Below, piece by piece: positions 15,432 to 24,118 of a DNA stretch of 27,223 nt. The stretch comes from Actinomycetota bacterium. Its GTDB lineage: Bacteria > Actinomycetota > Acidimicrobiia > Acidimicrobiales > Ilumatobacteraceae. Location: the NCBI GenBank assembly GCA_009927375.1, contig RFNE01000291.1:1-27223 (forward strand), read 5' to 3'. The notes beneath the pieces were generated by a model. That model was not told the origin of the DNA. It worked only from the letters and a program-made list of their open reading frames with translations, and did no database searches. Numbering within the stretch: the stretch's first letter is position 1; each line of letters begins with the position of its first letter. A program made the translations under genes and the position numbers.

Positions 15432-18326
15432 GTGGCCTCCCGCACCCGCACTTCGAAGTCTCCCAGTCCGCGCAAACGCTTAGACGACGTCATCTCGGTC
15501 AAGGGTGCGCGCGAGCACAACTTGAAGAACGTGAGTTTGGAAATCCCGCGCAACAAGTTGGTGACCCTCACCGGTCTCTCGGGCTCGGGGAAGAGCAGCC
15601 TCGCCTTCGACACGATCTACGCAGAGGGCCAGCGCCGCTATGTGGAGAGCCTCAGCGCCTATGCGCGGCAATTCCTCGGCCAAATGGACAAGCCCGACGT
15701 CGACGTCATCGAAGGATTGTCTCCCGCGATTTCCATCGACCAGAAGACCGCATCGCGTAACCCACGGTCGACCGTCGGCACGATCACCGAGGTCTACGAC
15801 TACCTGCGTCTTTTGTGGGCGCGCATCGGGGTCCAGCACTGTTGGAAGGACGGAACGGTTCTCCAACGTCAAACGCCACAACAAATCGTTGATCGCATCC
15901 TCGAGCTTGATGAAGGAGTCAGGTTCCAGGTCTTGGCTCCGGTCGTTCGCGCTCGCAAGGGTGAATACGACACGTTGCTCGGTGATCTCCTCGGTCAAGG
16001 TTTTCACCCGTGCGAAGATCGATGGTGAGACGGTCGACATTCAAGACTTCCTCAAGCGGGACAGCAAACTCGCGCGATACGAGCAGCATTCGATCGAGAT
16101 CATCATCGATCGCCTCGTCAAGAAGTCGGGTATTGCACGTCGATTGACCGACAGCCTCGAGACTGCGCTCAAGCTCGCAGAGGGGGTAGCTCAGATCGAA
16201 ATCATGGGCGCCAACTCATCCGACGCTGGCGAGGTCGTCACGTTCAGCCAGCATCTGGCGTGCCCCAAGTGCGGATTGAGTTTCGAGGAACTCGCTCCAC
16301 GAAATTTCTCCTTCAACTCACCGTTTGGCGCGTGTGAAACGTGCGTTGGACTCGGCACACGTTTCGAGGTTGATCCCGATCTCGTGGTGCCCGATCCCGA
16401 ACTGTCGCTGAGCGAAGGCGCCATCGCGCCCTGGAGGTCAGCGCACACTCAATACTTCACGCGAATGCTCGAGGCCGTCGCAGAAGAGTTCGAGATCGAC
16501 ATGGATCGGAAGTGGTCCAAGTTGTCCGAAAAACATCGCAACATCGTGATGAACGGAGCGGGGGACAGTGTCCTCGTGAAGTATCGAAATCGATATGGCC
16601 GCACTCGGGAGTACTCGACGTCCTATGAGGGTGTGGTGCCCTGGATCAAACGTCGCCACGAAAGCGCGGAGAGCGACTTCTCGCGGGAGCAGTTCGAGTC
16701 GTACATGCGTGAGGTCCCGTGCAAAGCCTGCAAGGGTGCCCGACTGAAGCCATCTTCGCTCGCAGTCAAGGTCAACGGCATGAGCTTGAGCGAGGTGTGC
16801 GACATGTCGATCGGAAAGTCGGCGAAATTCCTCGCCGGTCTCACGTTGTCGGACCGCGACAAGATGATTGCGGAACGTGTGGTGAAGGAGATCAACGCGC
16901 GGCTTGGATTCCTGCTCGACGTTGGCCTTGAGTATCTGACGTTGTCACGGGCGGCAGCCACCCTCGCGGGCGGCGAGGCACAGCGAATTCGTCTCGCGAG
17001 CCAGATTGGTTCTGGCCTCGTAGGCACGCTGTACGTGCTCGATGAGCCGTCGATCGGTCTTCATCAGCGCGACAATCATCGCCTGATCGAGACGCTCGAA
17101 CGCCTCCGTGATCTCGGGAACACGGTGCTCGTGGTTGAGCACGACGAGGACACGATCAGGGCGAGCGATTGGCTCGTCGACATCGGTCCCGGTGCGGGCG
17201 AGCACGGCGGAGAAATCGTGTATTCGGGTCCGGTCGACGGCGTTCTTCGTGTCGCCAAATCCATGACGGGTCAATACCTCTCGGGAAAGAAGTCGGTCGC
17301 GGTGCCCGCGAAGCGGCGGCCGACGGGCGACGACTGGTTGACGATCCGGGGAGCGCGTGAGCACAACTTGAAGAATCTCACGGTGAAGGTTCCCCTCGGT
17401 TGTTTCGTCGCGGTCACCGGAGTGTCGGGGAGCGGGAAGAGCACCTTGATTCGCGACATCCTGCTTCCGTCGCTGATGCAGAAGATCTACAAGTCAAAGG
17501 ACGCACCGGTCGCCACACGGCAGTCGACGGGGTCGGCAAGTTGGACAAGGTGATCGACATGGACCAGTCGCCCATTGGTCGAACTCCGCGATCGAATCCC
17601 GCGACGTATACGGGCGTCTTCGATGACATTCGCAAGCTCTTCGCGAATACGCCTGAGGCGAAGATCCGCGGTTACATGCCGGGCCGTTTCAGTTTCAATG
17701 TGCCCGGAGGTCGCTGCGAGGCGTGCTCCGGTGACGGAACGATCAAGATCGAGATGCACTTCCTTCCGGATGTCTATGTGCCGTGTGAGGTCTGCAAGGG
17801 TGCGCGCTACAACCGTGACACGCTGGATGTCACCTTCAAAGGGAAGAGCATCTCCGACGTGCTGAACATGCCGATTGAGGAAGCCGTGCAATTCTTCGCC
17901 AATCAGCCCCGCATCGCTCGTCACATGCAGACGTTGTTGGACGTGGGACTCGGATACGTGCGTCTGGGGCAGAGTGCACCAACACTGTCCGGTGGAGAAG
18001 CCCAGCGTGTGAAATTGGCGGCGGAGCTCGCCAAACGCGGGACGGGACACACGATCTACCTGCTGGATGAGCCAACGACGGGATTGCACTTCGAAGATGT
18101 GCGTCGTCTCCTCGTCGTCCTCTCGCGTCTCGTGGATCAGGGAAACACAGTTCTCGTCATCGAGCACAATCTCGAAGTGATTAAGACCGCAGACTGGATC
18201 ATCGACATGGGTCCCGAAGGGGGAGATGGCGGGGGCGAGGTCGTGGCCCAGGGAACGCCGGAATCAGTCGCCAAGGTGAAGGCGAGCTACACGGGCCGGT
18301 TCTTGCAGCCGCTCCTCAAGAAGTAA
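15432..18326 (+). CDS. uvrA: Excinuclease ABC subunit A, with two probable 1-base frameshifts
   Basis: UvrA is the damage-sensing ATPase of nucleotide excision repair, with two ABC modules. Walker A motifs are GLSGSGKSS and GVSGSGKST. The zinc modules are CPKC...CETC and CEAC...CEVC, and the signatures are TLAGGEAQRIRLA (first module, Ala where Ser is usual) and TLSGGEAQRVKLA. Walker B regions read LYVLDEPSIGLH and IYLLDEPTTGLH. Two breaks interrupt the frame. There is an extra T in TTTT at 16001-16004 (removal gives LGQGFTRAKIDGE), and a missing G at 17508-17509 (restored: DAPGRHTAVDGVGK). Repaired length is about 965 residues, normal. The stop overlaps the uvrC ATG by one base (TAATG). Confidence 0.95.
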
Positions 18327-20185
18327 TGGACGCCGCACCGACGCTGATCCCCGAGGGTCCAGGTTCGTACCAATTCAAGGATGCGGTGGGTCGCATCATC
18401 TATGTGGGGAAGGCAAAGAACCTTCGCTCACGAGTGACGTCGTACTTCGTCGATCGTTCCACTCAGCATCCGCGCACGGCCGCAATGGTGACGGCCGCAC
18501 ACAGTGTCGAGTGGATCGAGGTCCGCAACGAACTCGAGGCATTGATGCTCGAGTACAACTTGATCAAAGAGCACCGACCGCGCTTCAACGTCAGGCTTCG
18601 CGACGACAAGAGCTATCCCTTCCTCGCGGTGACGACCTCCGATGAGTGGCCCCGAGCAACGGTGATGCGTGGGCGCAAGCGTTCCGGCACCCGATACTTC
18701 GGACCGTATGCGCACGCATGGGCGATCCGTGACACCCTCGACCAACTCGTGCGAACCTTTCCGGTGAGGACGTGTTCGGAATCCAAGTTCAACCAGCACC
18801 AGCGCCTCGGACGGCCCTGTCTGTTGTTCCACATCGAGAAGTGTTCGGGCCCGTGTGTCGGATCGGTGGATCGAGACTCCTATTCACACCATGTACAAGG
18901 AATGCTGCGATTCCTCGAGGGTGACAGTGCAGAGGTCGAGACACAGTTGAAGGCCGAGATGCAGGAGGCGTCCTCCTTGCAGGATTACGAGCGGGCCGCT
19001 CGCGTGCGGGATCGCCTGGGCGCAGTTCAGCGGGTGCTTGAGCGCCAGCAGATGGTCGGAGAGTCGAACGAGTCCTTCGATGTGATCGGTGTTGCCGATG
19101 ATGATCTCGAGGCGTCGGTCCAGCACTTCTATGTACGAAAAGGCCGCGTAGTTGGACGCAACGGGTACATCGTCGACAAGGTCGAAGATCTTTCGACGCC
19201 GCAACTGCTTCATCGGATCATCGAGTCAACGTATGGTGAGACGCCCGCACTGGGAATACCGAATCTGGTCGTCACCTCGGGAGAAGTCGACGAACACGCT
19301 GTGCTCCAGGAGTGGATGGAATCGCTTCGAGGGACGAAGGTCGAGATTCGTCCCGTGAAGCGGGGTGAGAAGCGGGAGTTGATGGAGATGGTGGTCGGCA
19401 ACGCCACCGACGAACTCAAGCGTCACCGACTCCGACGCTCGCGTGACTACAACGCACGGAGCAAAGCACTACAGGAACTTCAAGAGGTACTCGATCTCCC
19501 CGAGGCACCATTGCGGATCGAGTGCTACGACATGGCACACCTCCAGGGAACGAACTACGTCGGGTCGATGGTGGTTCTCGAAGACGGGCTTCCTTCACCG
19601 CGTGAGTATCGACACTTCAAGATCAAGTCGGGCATCGACAACGATGACTACGCCGCGATGCGTGAAGTCCTCCATCGGCGCCTGAGCGCGTACTTGGCCG
19701 AGCGAGACGAGCCAAGTGATGCCGCGTCTACGAAGCGCCGACGTTTCGCGTATCCGCCGCAACTGATTCTCGTCGACGGAGGGAAGGGTCAGCTTTCCGT
19801 CGCGGTCGATGTGGTCAACGAGCTCGGACTGCAGGACGTGATTCCTGTGGCAGCGTTGGCGAAGCGACTCGAAGAGGTCTTTGTGCCGGGTCGGGAGGAA
19901 GCGATCGAATTCGAGCGTGGCAGCGAGTCCCTCTTCATGTTGCAACACATCCGGGACGAAGCGCATCGGTTTGCGAATTCGTTCCATCGAAAGTTGAGGG
20001 GCAAGCAGATGGTCTCGACGCCATTGGATGACGTTGCGGGGCTCGGTCCGGTGCGCAAGCGTCGGCTCCTTTCTCATTTTGGGTCGCTTGCTGCGCTGAA
20101 GGATGCGTCGCTAGAGGAGATCCAGGCGCTCTCGTGGCTTCCGGACGATGTCGCGCAACGCGTCCACCAAGTCCTGCATCGGTAG
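18326..20185 (+). CDS. uvrC: Excinuclease ABC subunit C
   Basis: UvrC makes both incisions around a DNA lesion. The 619-residue protein has normal length and an unbroken frame. An N-terminal GIY-YIG nuclease (about 10-95; GSYQF then IIYVGKAKNLRSRV) makes the 3' cut. A UVR domain (about 205-240; LQDYERAARVRDRL) contacts UvrB. The RNase H-like endonuclease domain, for the 5' cut, shows the Asp in IECYDMAHLQG, the Asp in ILVDGGKGQL and the His-containing IRDEAHRFANSFHR. The end has tandem helix-hairpin-helix motifs (VAGLGPVRKRRLL and IQALSWLPDDVAQRV) for DNA binding. It follows uvrA with a one-base overlap, so the three repair subunits are encoded consecutively. Confidence 0.97.
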   Translation: MDAAPTLIPEGPGSYQFKDAVGRIIYVGKAKNLRSRVTSYFVDRSTQHPRTAAMVTAAHSVEWIEVRNELEALMLEYNLIKEHRPRFNVRLRDDKSYPFLAVTTSDEWPRATVMRGRKRSGTRYFGPYAHAWAIRDTLDQLVRTFPVRTCSESKFNQHQRLGRPCLLFHIEKCSGPCVGSVDRDSYSHHVQGMLRFLEGDSAEVETQLKAEMQEASSLQDYERAARVRDRLGAVQRVLERQQMVGESNESFDVIGVADDDLEASVQHFYVRKGRVVGRNGYIVDKVEDLSTPQLLHRIIESTYGETPALGIPNLVVTSGEVDEHAVLQEWMESLRGTKVEIRPVKRGEKRELMEMVVGNATDELKRHRLRRSRDYNARSKALQELQEVLDLPEAPLRIECYDMAHLQGTNYVGSMVVLEDGLPSPREYRHFKIKSGIDNDDYAAMREVLHRRLSAYLAERDEPSDAASTKRRRFAYPPQLILVDGGKGQLSVAVDVVNELGLQDVIPVAALAKRLEEVFVPGREEAIEFERGSESLFMLQHIRDEAHRFANSFHRKLRGKQMVSTPLDDVAGLGPVRKRRLLSHFGSLAALKDASLEEIQALSWLPDDVAQRVHQVLHR

Positions 20186-20188
20186 CGT
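20183..20188 (+). promoter_or_regulatory. Candidate -10 box (GGTAGCGT) for a leaderless rapZ transcript
   Basis: TAGCGT preceded by GG begins at the uvrC stop codon and ends 6 bases before the rapZ ATG at 20195. A weak GAGG lies 2 bases before the ATG, too close for a normal ribosome-binding site. The motif equals the one upstream of rpsA. Inference. Confidence 0.3.
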
Positions 20189-20194
20189 TGAGGC

Positions 20195-21052
20195 ATGGCC
20201 GACATCCTCGTGATCGCTGGGTTGTCGGGGGCTGGCCGCTCGCAGGCTGCCGATGATCTCGAAGACCTCGGTTGGTTCGTCGTCGACAATCTGCCCGTGT
20301 CGCTCATCGACAAGGTCGTCGAGTTGTCGGAGTCGGCAGCGGCACCGCAAAATCGACTCGCACTCGTCGTTGGTGTCGCATCGCACCAGAACGATGCAAT
20401 TGCGAGCGTCGAGAGGCTTCGCCAGGCTGGGAACCGCGTGCGCATTCTGTACATGGATGCGGCCACCCCTGAATTGATTCGTCGTTATGGAGCATCGAAG
20501 CGACGTCACCCCATGGCAATTGAGGGCGAAACCGTCGAACGATCAATCGAACGGGAGCGTCACCTCCTCGAGCCCGTGAAGGCGGCCGCAGACCTCGTCA
20601 TCGATACAACGACGCTCACGGTTCACCAGCTGAAGAACCAGATCGTGGAGCTGTTCTGGGACTCTGAAGGCCGAGAAGTGTTGCAGTTGTCGGTGATGTC
20701 GTTCGGTTACAAGCACGGCATTCCTCTTGACGTCGACTTCGTCTTTGACGTTCGATTCCTGCCGAATCCGCACTGGATCGACGAATTGCGAACGAAGACG
20801 GGACTCGACGACGAGGTACGTTCATACGTCCTGGAGTCCGAACTTGCTACGACGTTCGTCACACAGGTGGAAGGGCTACTCGAATTGCTGTTGCCTGCGT
20901 TTCGGGAAGAGGGTAAGAGCTATCTGACGGTTGCCGTGGGTTGCACCGGCGGTCGTCATCGGTCCGTCGCGGTTGCCGAAGAACTTTCACGGTGGTTGAC
21001 GAAGAGCGGCTATCGACCGCGCGTCACGCATCGTGACGTGCACCGCTCGTAG
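20195..21052 (+). CDS. rapZ: RapZ-family nucleotide-binding protein (YvcJ)
   Basis: RapZ in E. coli is an RNase adaptor that controls glucosamine-6-phosphate synthase mRNA decay; the Bacillus homologue YvcJ is a nucleotide-binding protein. The actinobacterial role is less clear. The 285 residues include the P-loop GLSGAGRS (9-16), in which Arg15 replaces the usual Lys as in known actinobacterial members, then DDLEDLGWFVVDNLPVSL, the RRHPM segment in the middle, SFGYKHGIPLDVDFVFDVRFLPNP, and the C-terminal VAVGCTGGRHRSVAVAEELS, the RNA- and metabolite-binding part in E. coli. It follows uvrC by 9 bases, the standard actinobacterial neighbour, but yvcK and whiA do not follow it here. Confidence 0.94.
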   Translation: MADILVIAGLSGAGRSQAADDLEDLGWFVVDNLPVSLIDKVVELSESAAAPQNRLALVVGVASHQNDAIASVERLRQAGNRVRILYMDAATPELIRRYGASKRRHPMAIEGETVERSIERERHLLEPVKAAADLVIDTTTLTVHQLKNQIVELFWDSEGREVLQLSVMSFGYKHGIPLDVDFVFDVRFLPNPHWIDELRTKTGLDDEVRSYVLESELATTFVTQVEGLLELLLPAFREEGKSYLTVAVGCTGGRHRSVAVAEELSRWLTKSGYRPRVTHRDVHRS

Positions 21053-21079
21053 TTTTTCGGTCAGTTTTTCGCCAGCGAC

Positions 21080-21085
21080 TAGTCT
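21080..21085 (+). promoter_or_regulatory. Candidate -10 box (TAGTCT) for a leaderless gap transcript
   Basis: TAGTCT ends 8 bases before the gap ATG at 21094 in the 41-base gap after rapZ. No Shine-Dalgarno lies between. Just upstream, AGTTTTTCG occurs twice with a 12-base period (21051-21059 and 21063-21071). Inference. Confidence 0.3.
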
Positions 21086-21093
21086 TGGCGGTC

Positions 21094-22110
21094 ATGAGCA
21101 ACTCACCAATTCGTGTTGGAATCAATGGCTTTGGGCGTATCGGTCGGAACTTCTTTCGGGCCGTTCAGGCGGCAAAGGCGCCGATCGAGATCGTTGCGGT
21201 CAACGACCTCGGGTCTCTGAAGACGATGGCGCACCTCCTGAAGTACGACTCGGTGCTCGGAATCCTCCCAAATGCGATCTCGGCCACCGATGACGGCATC
21301 TCGGTCGATGGCAAGACCATCAAGGTGTTGCAGGTCAGGGACCCGAAGGAACTCCCGTGGGCGAGCCTCGGCGTCGACCTCGTCATCGAATCGACGGGCT
21401 TTTTCACCGATCGTGACAAGGCGGCGGCTCACCTCGATGCCGGTGCGCCGCACGTCATCGTTTCGGCACCATCGAATGGCGCTGATGCCACGTTCGTGTA
21501 TGGCGTCAACCATTCATCGTTCGACCCCAAGAAGCACAAGGTGGTGTCGAACGCGAGCTGCACGACGAATTGTTTCGTGCCGATGGTCAAGGTGCTCGAC
21601 GACGCTTTCGGCATTGATCAGGGGCTGATGACCACGGTGCATGCCTATACGGGCGACCAGCAGCTCGTCGACGGACCACACAGCGACCTTCGCCGCGCGC
21701 GCGGAGCGGCGATCAACATCACGCCGACGGGAACCGGAGCTGCGCGAGCAACCAGCCTCGTCCTCGAGGCGATGAAGGGGAGACTCGACGGCACGTCCCT
21801 TCGAGTGCCAGTTCCGACGGGATCGATCACCGACTTTGTCGCGACGCTGAAGAAGCCGGCGACGAAGGACGAAATCAATGCGGCGTTCAAGGCGGCCGCT
21901 TCTGGTGAGCTGAAGGGCATCCTCGAATACACCGATGCGCCGATCGTCTCGAGCGACATCGTCACGAACCCCCACAGTTGTGTCTTCGACAGCGAACTCA
22001 CGATGAGCATGGGCTCGCTCGTGAAGGTGCTGGGTTGGTACGACAACGAGTGGGGATACTCGAATCGCCTCGTCGATCTCGCCACCCTCATCGGTCGCGC
22101 TTCACGCTGA
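21094..22110 (+). CDS. gap: Glyceraldehyde-3-phosphate dehydrogenase, type I
   Basis: This enzyme oxidises glyceraldehyde 3-phosphate to 1,3-bisphosphoglycerate with NAD and phosphate in glycolysis. The 338-residue protein has the Rossmann motif INGFGRIGRN (10-19), the adenosine-binding region AVNDL with Asp38 suggesting NAD preference, the active site SNASCTTNC with catalytic Cys156, and His183 in TTVHAYTGDQ. The C-terminal WYDNEWGYSNR is invariant in the family. ATG 21094 is used; a TTG at 21085 would add three residues. It is the first gene of gap-pgk-tpiA, with 4 bases between it and pgk. Rather than following whiA, it directly follows rapZ. Confidence 0.97.
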   Translation: MSNSPIRVGINGFGRIGRNFFRAVQAAKAPIEIVAVNDLGSLKTMAHLLKYDSVLGILPNAISATDDGISVDGKTIKVLQVRDPKELPWASLGVDLVIESTGFFTDRDKAAAHLDAGAPHVIVSAPSNGADATFVYGVNHSSFDPKKHKVVSNASCTTNCFVPMVKVLDDAFGIDQGLMTTVHAYTGDQQLVDGPHSDLRRARGAAINITPTGTGAARATSLVLEAMKGRLDGTSLRVPVPTGSITDFVATLKKPATKDEINAAFKAAASGELKGILEYTDAPIVSSDIVTNPHSCVFDSELTMSMGSLVKVLGWYDNEWGYSNRLVDLATLIGRASR

Positions 22111-22114
22111 TCTA

Positions 22115-23227
22115 GTGGCTTCCGTCCCATCACTCGAAGACCTCGGCGACGTCGCTGGCCGACGGGTGCTCGTTCGCACGGATTTCAACGTTCCCATGAG
22201 CGGGCCAGATGATGCGCGCGTCGTGACCGATGACTTTCGAATCCGCGCAGCGTTGCCAACGATCGACTATCTCACCTCTCGGGGTGCCAAGGTCGTGTGC
22301 GCGAGCCACCTCGGAAGACCGAAGGGAAAGCCAGAAGCGAAGTATTCGATGGGGCCAGTTCGTGAGATCCTGGCCAGCCTCGCCCCTGGTGTTGAGCTGA
22401 TGGAGAACCTTCGCTTCAATCCTGGCGAGGAGGCGAACGATCCTGCTTTCGTCGATCAGCTTGTGGCGGGAATCGACCTGTACGTGAACGATGCCTTTGG
22501 CGCTGCGCATCGGGCCCACGCATCGATCGTCGGACCCCCGCAACGTTTGCGGTCGGCAGCCGGGCGCCTATTGCACAAGGAAGTCGAAGTGCTGGGCAAT
22601 CTTCGGGACAATCCGAAACGTCCATTTCTTGCGGTGCTCGGAGGCTCGAAGGTGAGCGACAAACTGGGCGTCATCGAGGCGCTTTCGTCGCGAGTTGACG
22701 GATTCTTGATTGGCGGAGGTATGTGCTTCACCTTCCTCGCAGCGCAGGGTTATCCCGTCGGTGACTCCTTGTGTGAACGCGACCAGATCGACAACTGCAA
22801 GAAGTTGCTCGCGGGTTCCGTTCCCATCCATCTGCCCGAAGACATCGTCGGACTCGGTCCAGACGGAAGCGTCGCCACATTTGGTGTGAGATTGCCTGAC
22901 GGTGCGAAGGGTCTCGACATCGGGCCAGGGTCCGCAGCGGCGTTCACCGATCTCATCATGGACGCGCGCAGCGTCTTCTGGAATGGACCGATGGGAATGT
23001 TCGAAGACGAGCGATTTGCTCGCGGGACGCGAACGATCGCCGATGCGGTCGCCGATACCAAGGCGTACACCGTCGTCGGCGGCGGCGACAGCGCGGCCGC
23101 GCTCGCGCAATTCGGTCGCGAAGACGACGTCGACCATGTCTCCACTGGCGGCGGAGCTTCATTGGAATTCCTCGAGCTCGGCGACTTGCCTGGTCTCGTT
23201 GCACTGAGAGGGGCACCCCGTGTCTGA
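22115..23227 (+). CDS. pgk: Phosphoglycerate kinase (short form)
   Basis: PGK transfers the acyl phosphate of 1,3-bisphosphoglycerate to ADP. Recognisable are RVLVRTDFNVPM (17-28), the substrate-binding ASHLGRPKG (63-71), ENLRFNPGEE (97-106), DAFGAAHRAHAS, VLGGSKVSDKLGVI, the hinge region VFWNGPMGMFE and the nucleotide loop VVGGGDSAAAL near the end. At 370 residues it is shorter than the usual 390-400. Most of the difference is between SMGPVREIL and ENLRF, where about 20 residues found in E. coli PGK are absent, a surface segment of the N-domain. The frame is intact, so this is likely a lineage form. GTG 22115 starts 4 bases after gap; the end overlaps tpiA by 8 bases. Confidence 0.96.
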   Translation: MASVPSLEDLGDVAGRRVLVRTDFNVPMSGPDDARVVTDDFRIRAALPTIDYLTSRGAKVVCASHLGRPKGKPEAKYSMGPVREILASLAPGVELMENLRFNPGEEANDPAFVDQLVAGIDLYVNDAFGAAHRAHASIVGPPQRLRSAAGRLLHKEVEVLGNLRDNPKRPFLAVLGGSKVSDKLGVIEALSSRVDGFLIGGGMCFTFLAAQGYPVGDSLCERDQIDNCKKLLAGSVPIHLPEDIVGLGPDGSVATFGVRLPDGAKGLDIGPGSAAAFTDLIMDARSVFWNGPMGMFEDERFARGTRTIADAVADTKAYTVVGGGDSAAALAQFGREDDVDHVSTGGGASLEFLELGDLPGLVALRGAPRV

Positions 23228-24002
23228 CCACAACCGCAAGCCACTGATCAGTGGCAATTGGAAGATGAATCTGAATCACTTCGAAGCGATCCAGACCGTG
23301 CAGAAACTCGCCTACCTGCTCACCAAGGACGACTATGCGTCGGTCGATGTGTCGATTCATCCGCCGTTCACGGATATTCGGAGTATTCAGACGATCTTGG
23401 ATGCCGACGACATGAAGCTGTCGCTCGGGGCGCAGCACTGCCACTGGGAGGACAAAGGTGCCTTCACTGGCGAAGTCAGTCCGGTGTTCTTGTCCAAGCT
23501 TGCAGTCGAGTACGTGATCGTGGGTCATAGCGAGAGGCGCGAGCTGTTCGGCGAGACCGATGATCAGGTTTCGAAGAAGGTCACGGCGATTCTGAAGCAC
23601 GCAATGACGCCGATCGTGTGCGTCGGGGAAACTCTCGAGGAGCGACAGCAGGGGCGCACCGCCGAGAAGGTGTTGGGCCAGGTTCGTGCCGCCATCGCTG
23701 GAAGGTCCGCAGAGGTGGTCGCAGGACTCGTGATCGCTTACGAGCCCATTTGGGCAATCGGAACGGGAATGACGGCATCGGCTGGTGACGCCCAAGCGGT
23801 CATCGGCGCCATCCGTGCTGAAGTGCTTTCACACGTCGGACCGAAGGCCGCACAGGGCGTTCGGATTCAGTACGGCGGAAGCGTGAAAGCCTCGAACATC
23901 GCGGAAATCATGGCTCAACCAGACGTGGACGGGGCGTTGGTGGGTGGCGCCAGCCTCGATCCTGCCGAATTCGCTCGGATCGTCCAGTACAGACTCCACT
24001 GA
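23220..24002 (+). CDS. tpiA: Triosephosphate isomerase
   Basis: TpiA interconverts dihydroxyacetone phosphate and glyceraldehyde 3-phosphate. The 260-residue TIM barrel has Lys15 in SGNWKMN, the electrophilic His103 in VGHSERRELF, catalytic base Glu175 in AYEPIWAIGTG with the mobile loop right after it, and the phosphate-binding IQYGGSVK and GALVGGASL at the C terminus. The GTG at 23220 overlaps pgk by 8 bases and gives the usual N-terminal spacing (RKPLISGNWKMN). It is the last gene of the glycolytic trio. The secG gene that often follows tpiA in actinobacteria is not here; a transporter operon begins 122 bases downstream. Confidence 0.97.
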   Translation: MSDHNRKPLISGNWKMNLNHFEAIQTVQKLAYLLTKDDYASVDVSIHPPFTDIRSIQTILDADDMKLSLGAQHCHWEDKGAFTGEVSPVFLSKLAVEYVIVGHSERRELFGETDDQVSKKVTAILKHAMTPIVCVGETLEERQQGRTAEKVLGQVRAAIAGRSAEVVAGLVIAYEPIWAIGTGMTASAGDAQAVIGAIRAEVLSHVGPKAAQGVRIQYGGSVKASNIAEIMAQPDVDGALVGGASLDPAEFARIVQYRLH

Positions 24003-24043
24003 TTTAGCGCTAACGCCCACAGGCAGGTCGTACAGGGGACTGG

Positions 24044-24049
24044 TAGCCT
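24044..24049 (+). promoter_or_regulatory. Candidate extended -10 box (TGGTAGCCT) for the ABC transporter operon
   Basis: TAGCCT preceded by TGG lies 42 bases after tpiA and about 75 bases before the binding-protein GTG. It shares ACTGGTAGC with the rpsA candidate. The predicted leader would hold two hairpins and then a strong Shine-Dalgarno. No -35 is recognised. Inference. Confidence 0.33.
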
Positions 24050-24061
24050 TTCGTCACACGT

Positions 24062-24101
24062 GTGGACCCGATGTCCACGCGATTTTGGGGGTTCGCCCCC
24101 A
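24062..24101 (+). promoter_or_regulatory. Two stem-loops in the leader of the ABC transporter operon
   Basis: The first (24062-24078) is GTGGAC and GTCCAC around CCGAT. The second (24086-24101) is TGGGGG and CCCCCA around a TTCG tetraloop. No T run follows, so neither is a standard terminator of tpiA, though they might weakly serve that role. Lying between a candidate -10 and the Shine-Dalgarno, they may stabilise or regulate the message. The structures are seen; the role is inferred. Confidence 0.45.
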
Positions 24102-24111
24102 CCTATTCGAC

Positions 24112-24118
24112 GGGGAGG
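24112..24118 (+). promoter_or_regulatory. Shine-Dalgarno of the binding-protein gene
   Basis: GGGGAGG, 6 bases before GTG 24125. It fixes this start against the longer in-frame opening from 24062, because the signal peptide then begins directly with MKKTK. Confidence 0.75.

Noticed and set aside
13389..18326. Programmed frameshifting in uvrB and uvrA
   Set aside because: The sites lack slippery heptamers with a downstream structure, occur in several unrelated genes, and would need shifts in both directions. Sequence error is simpler.
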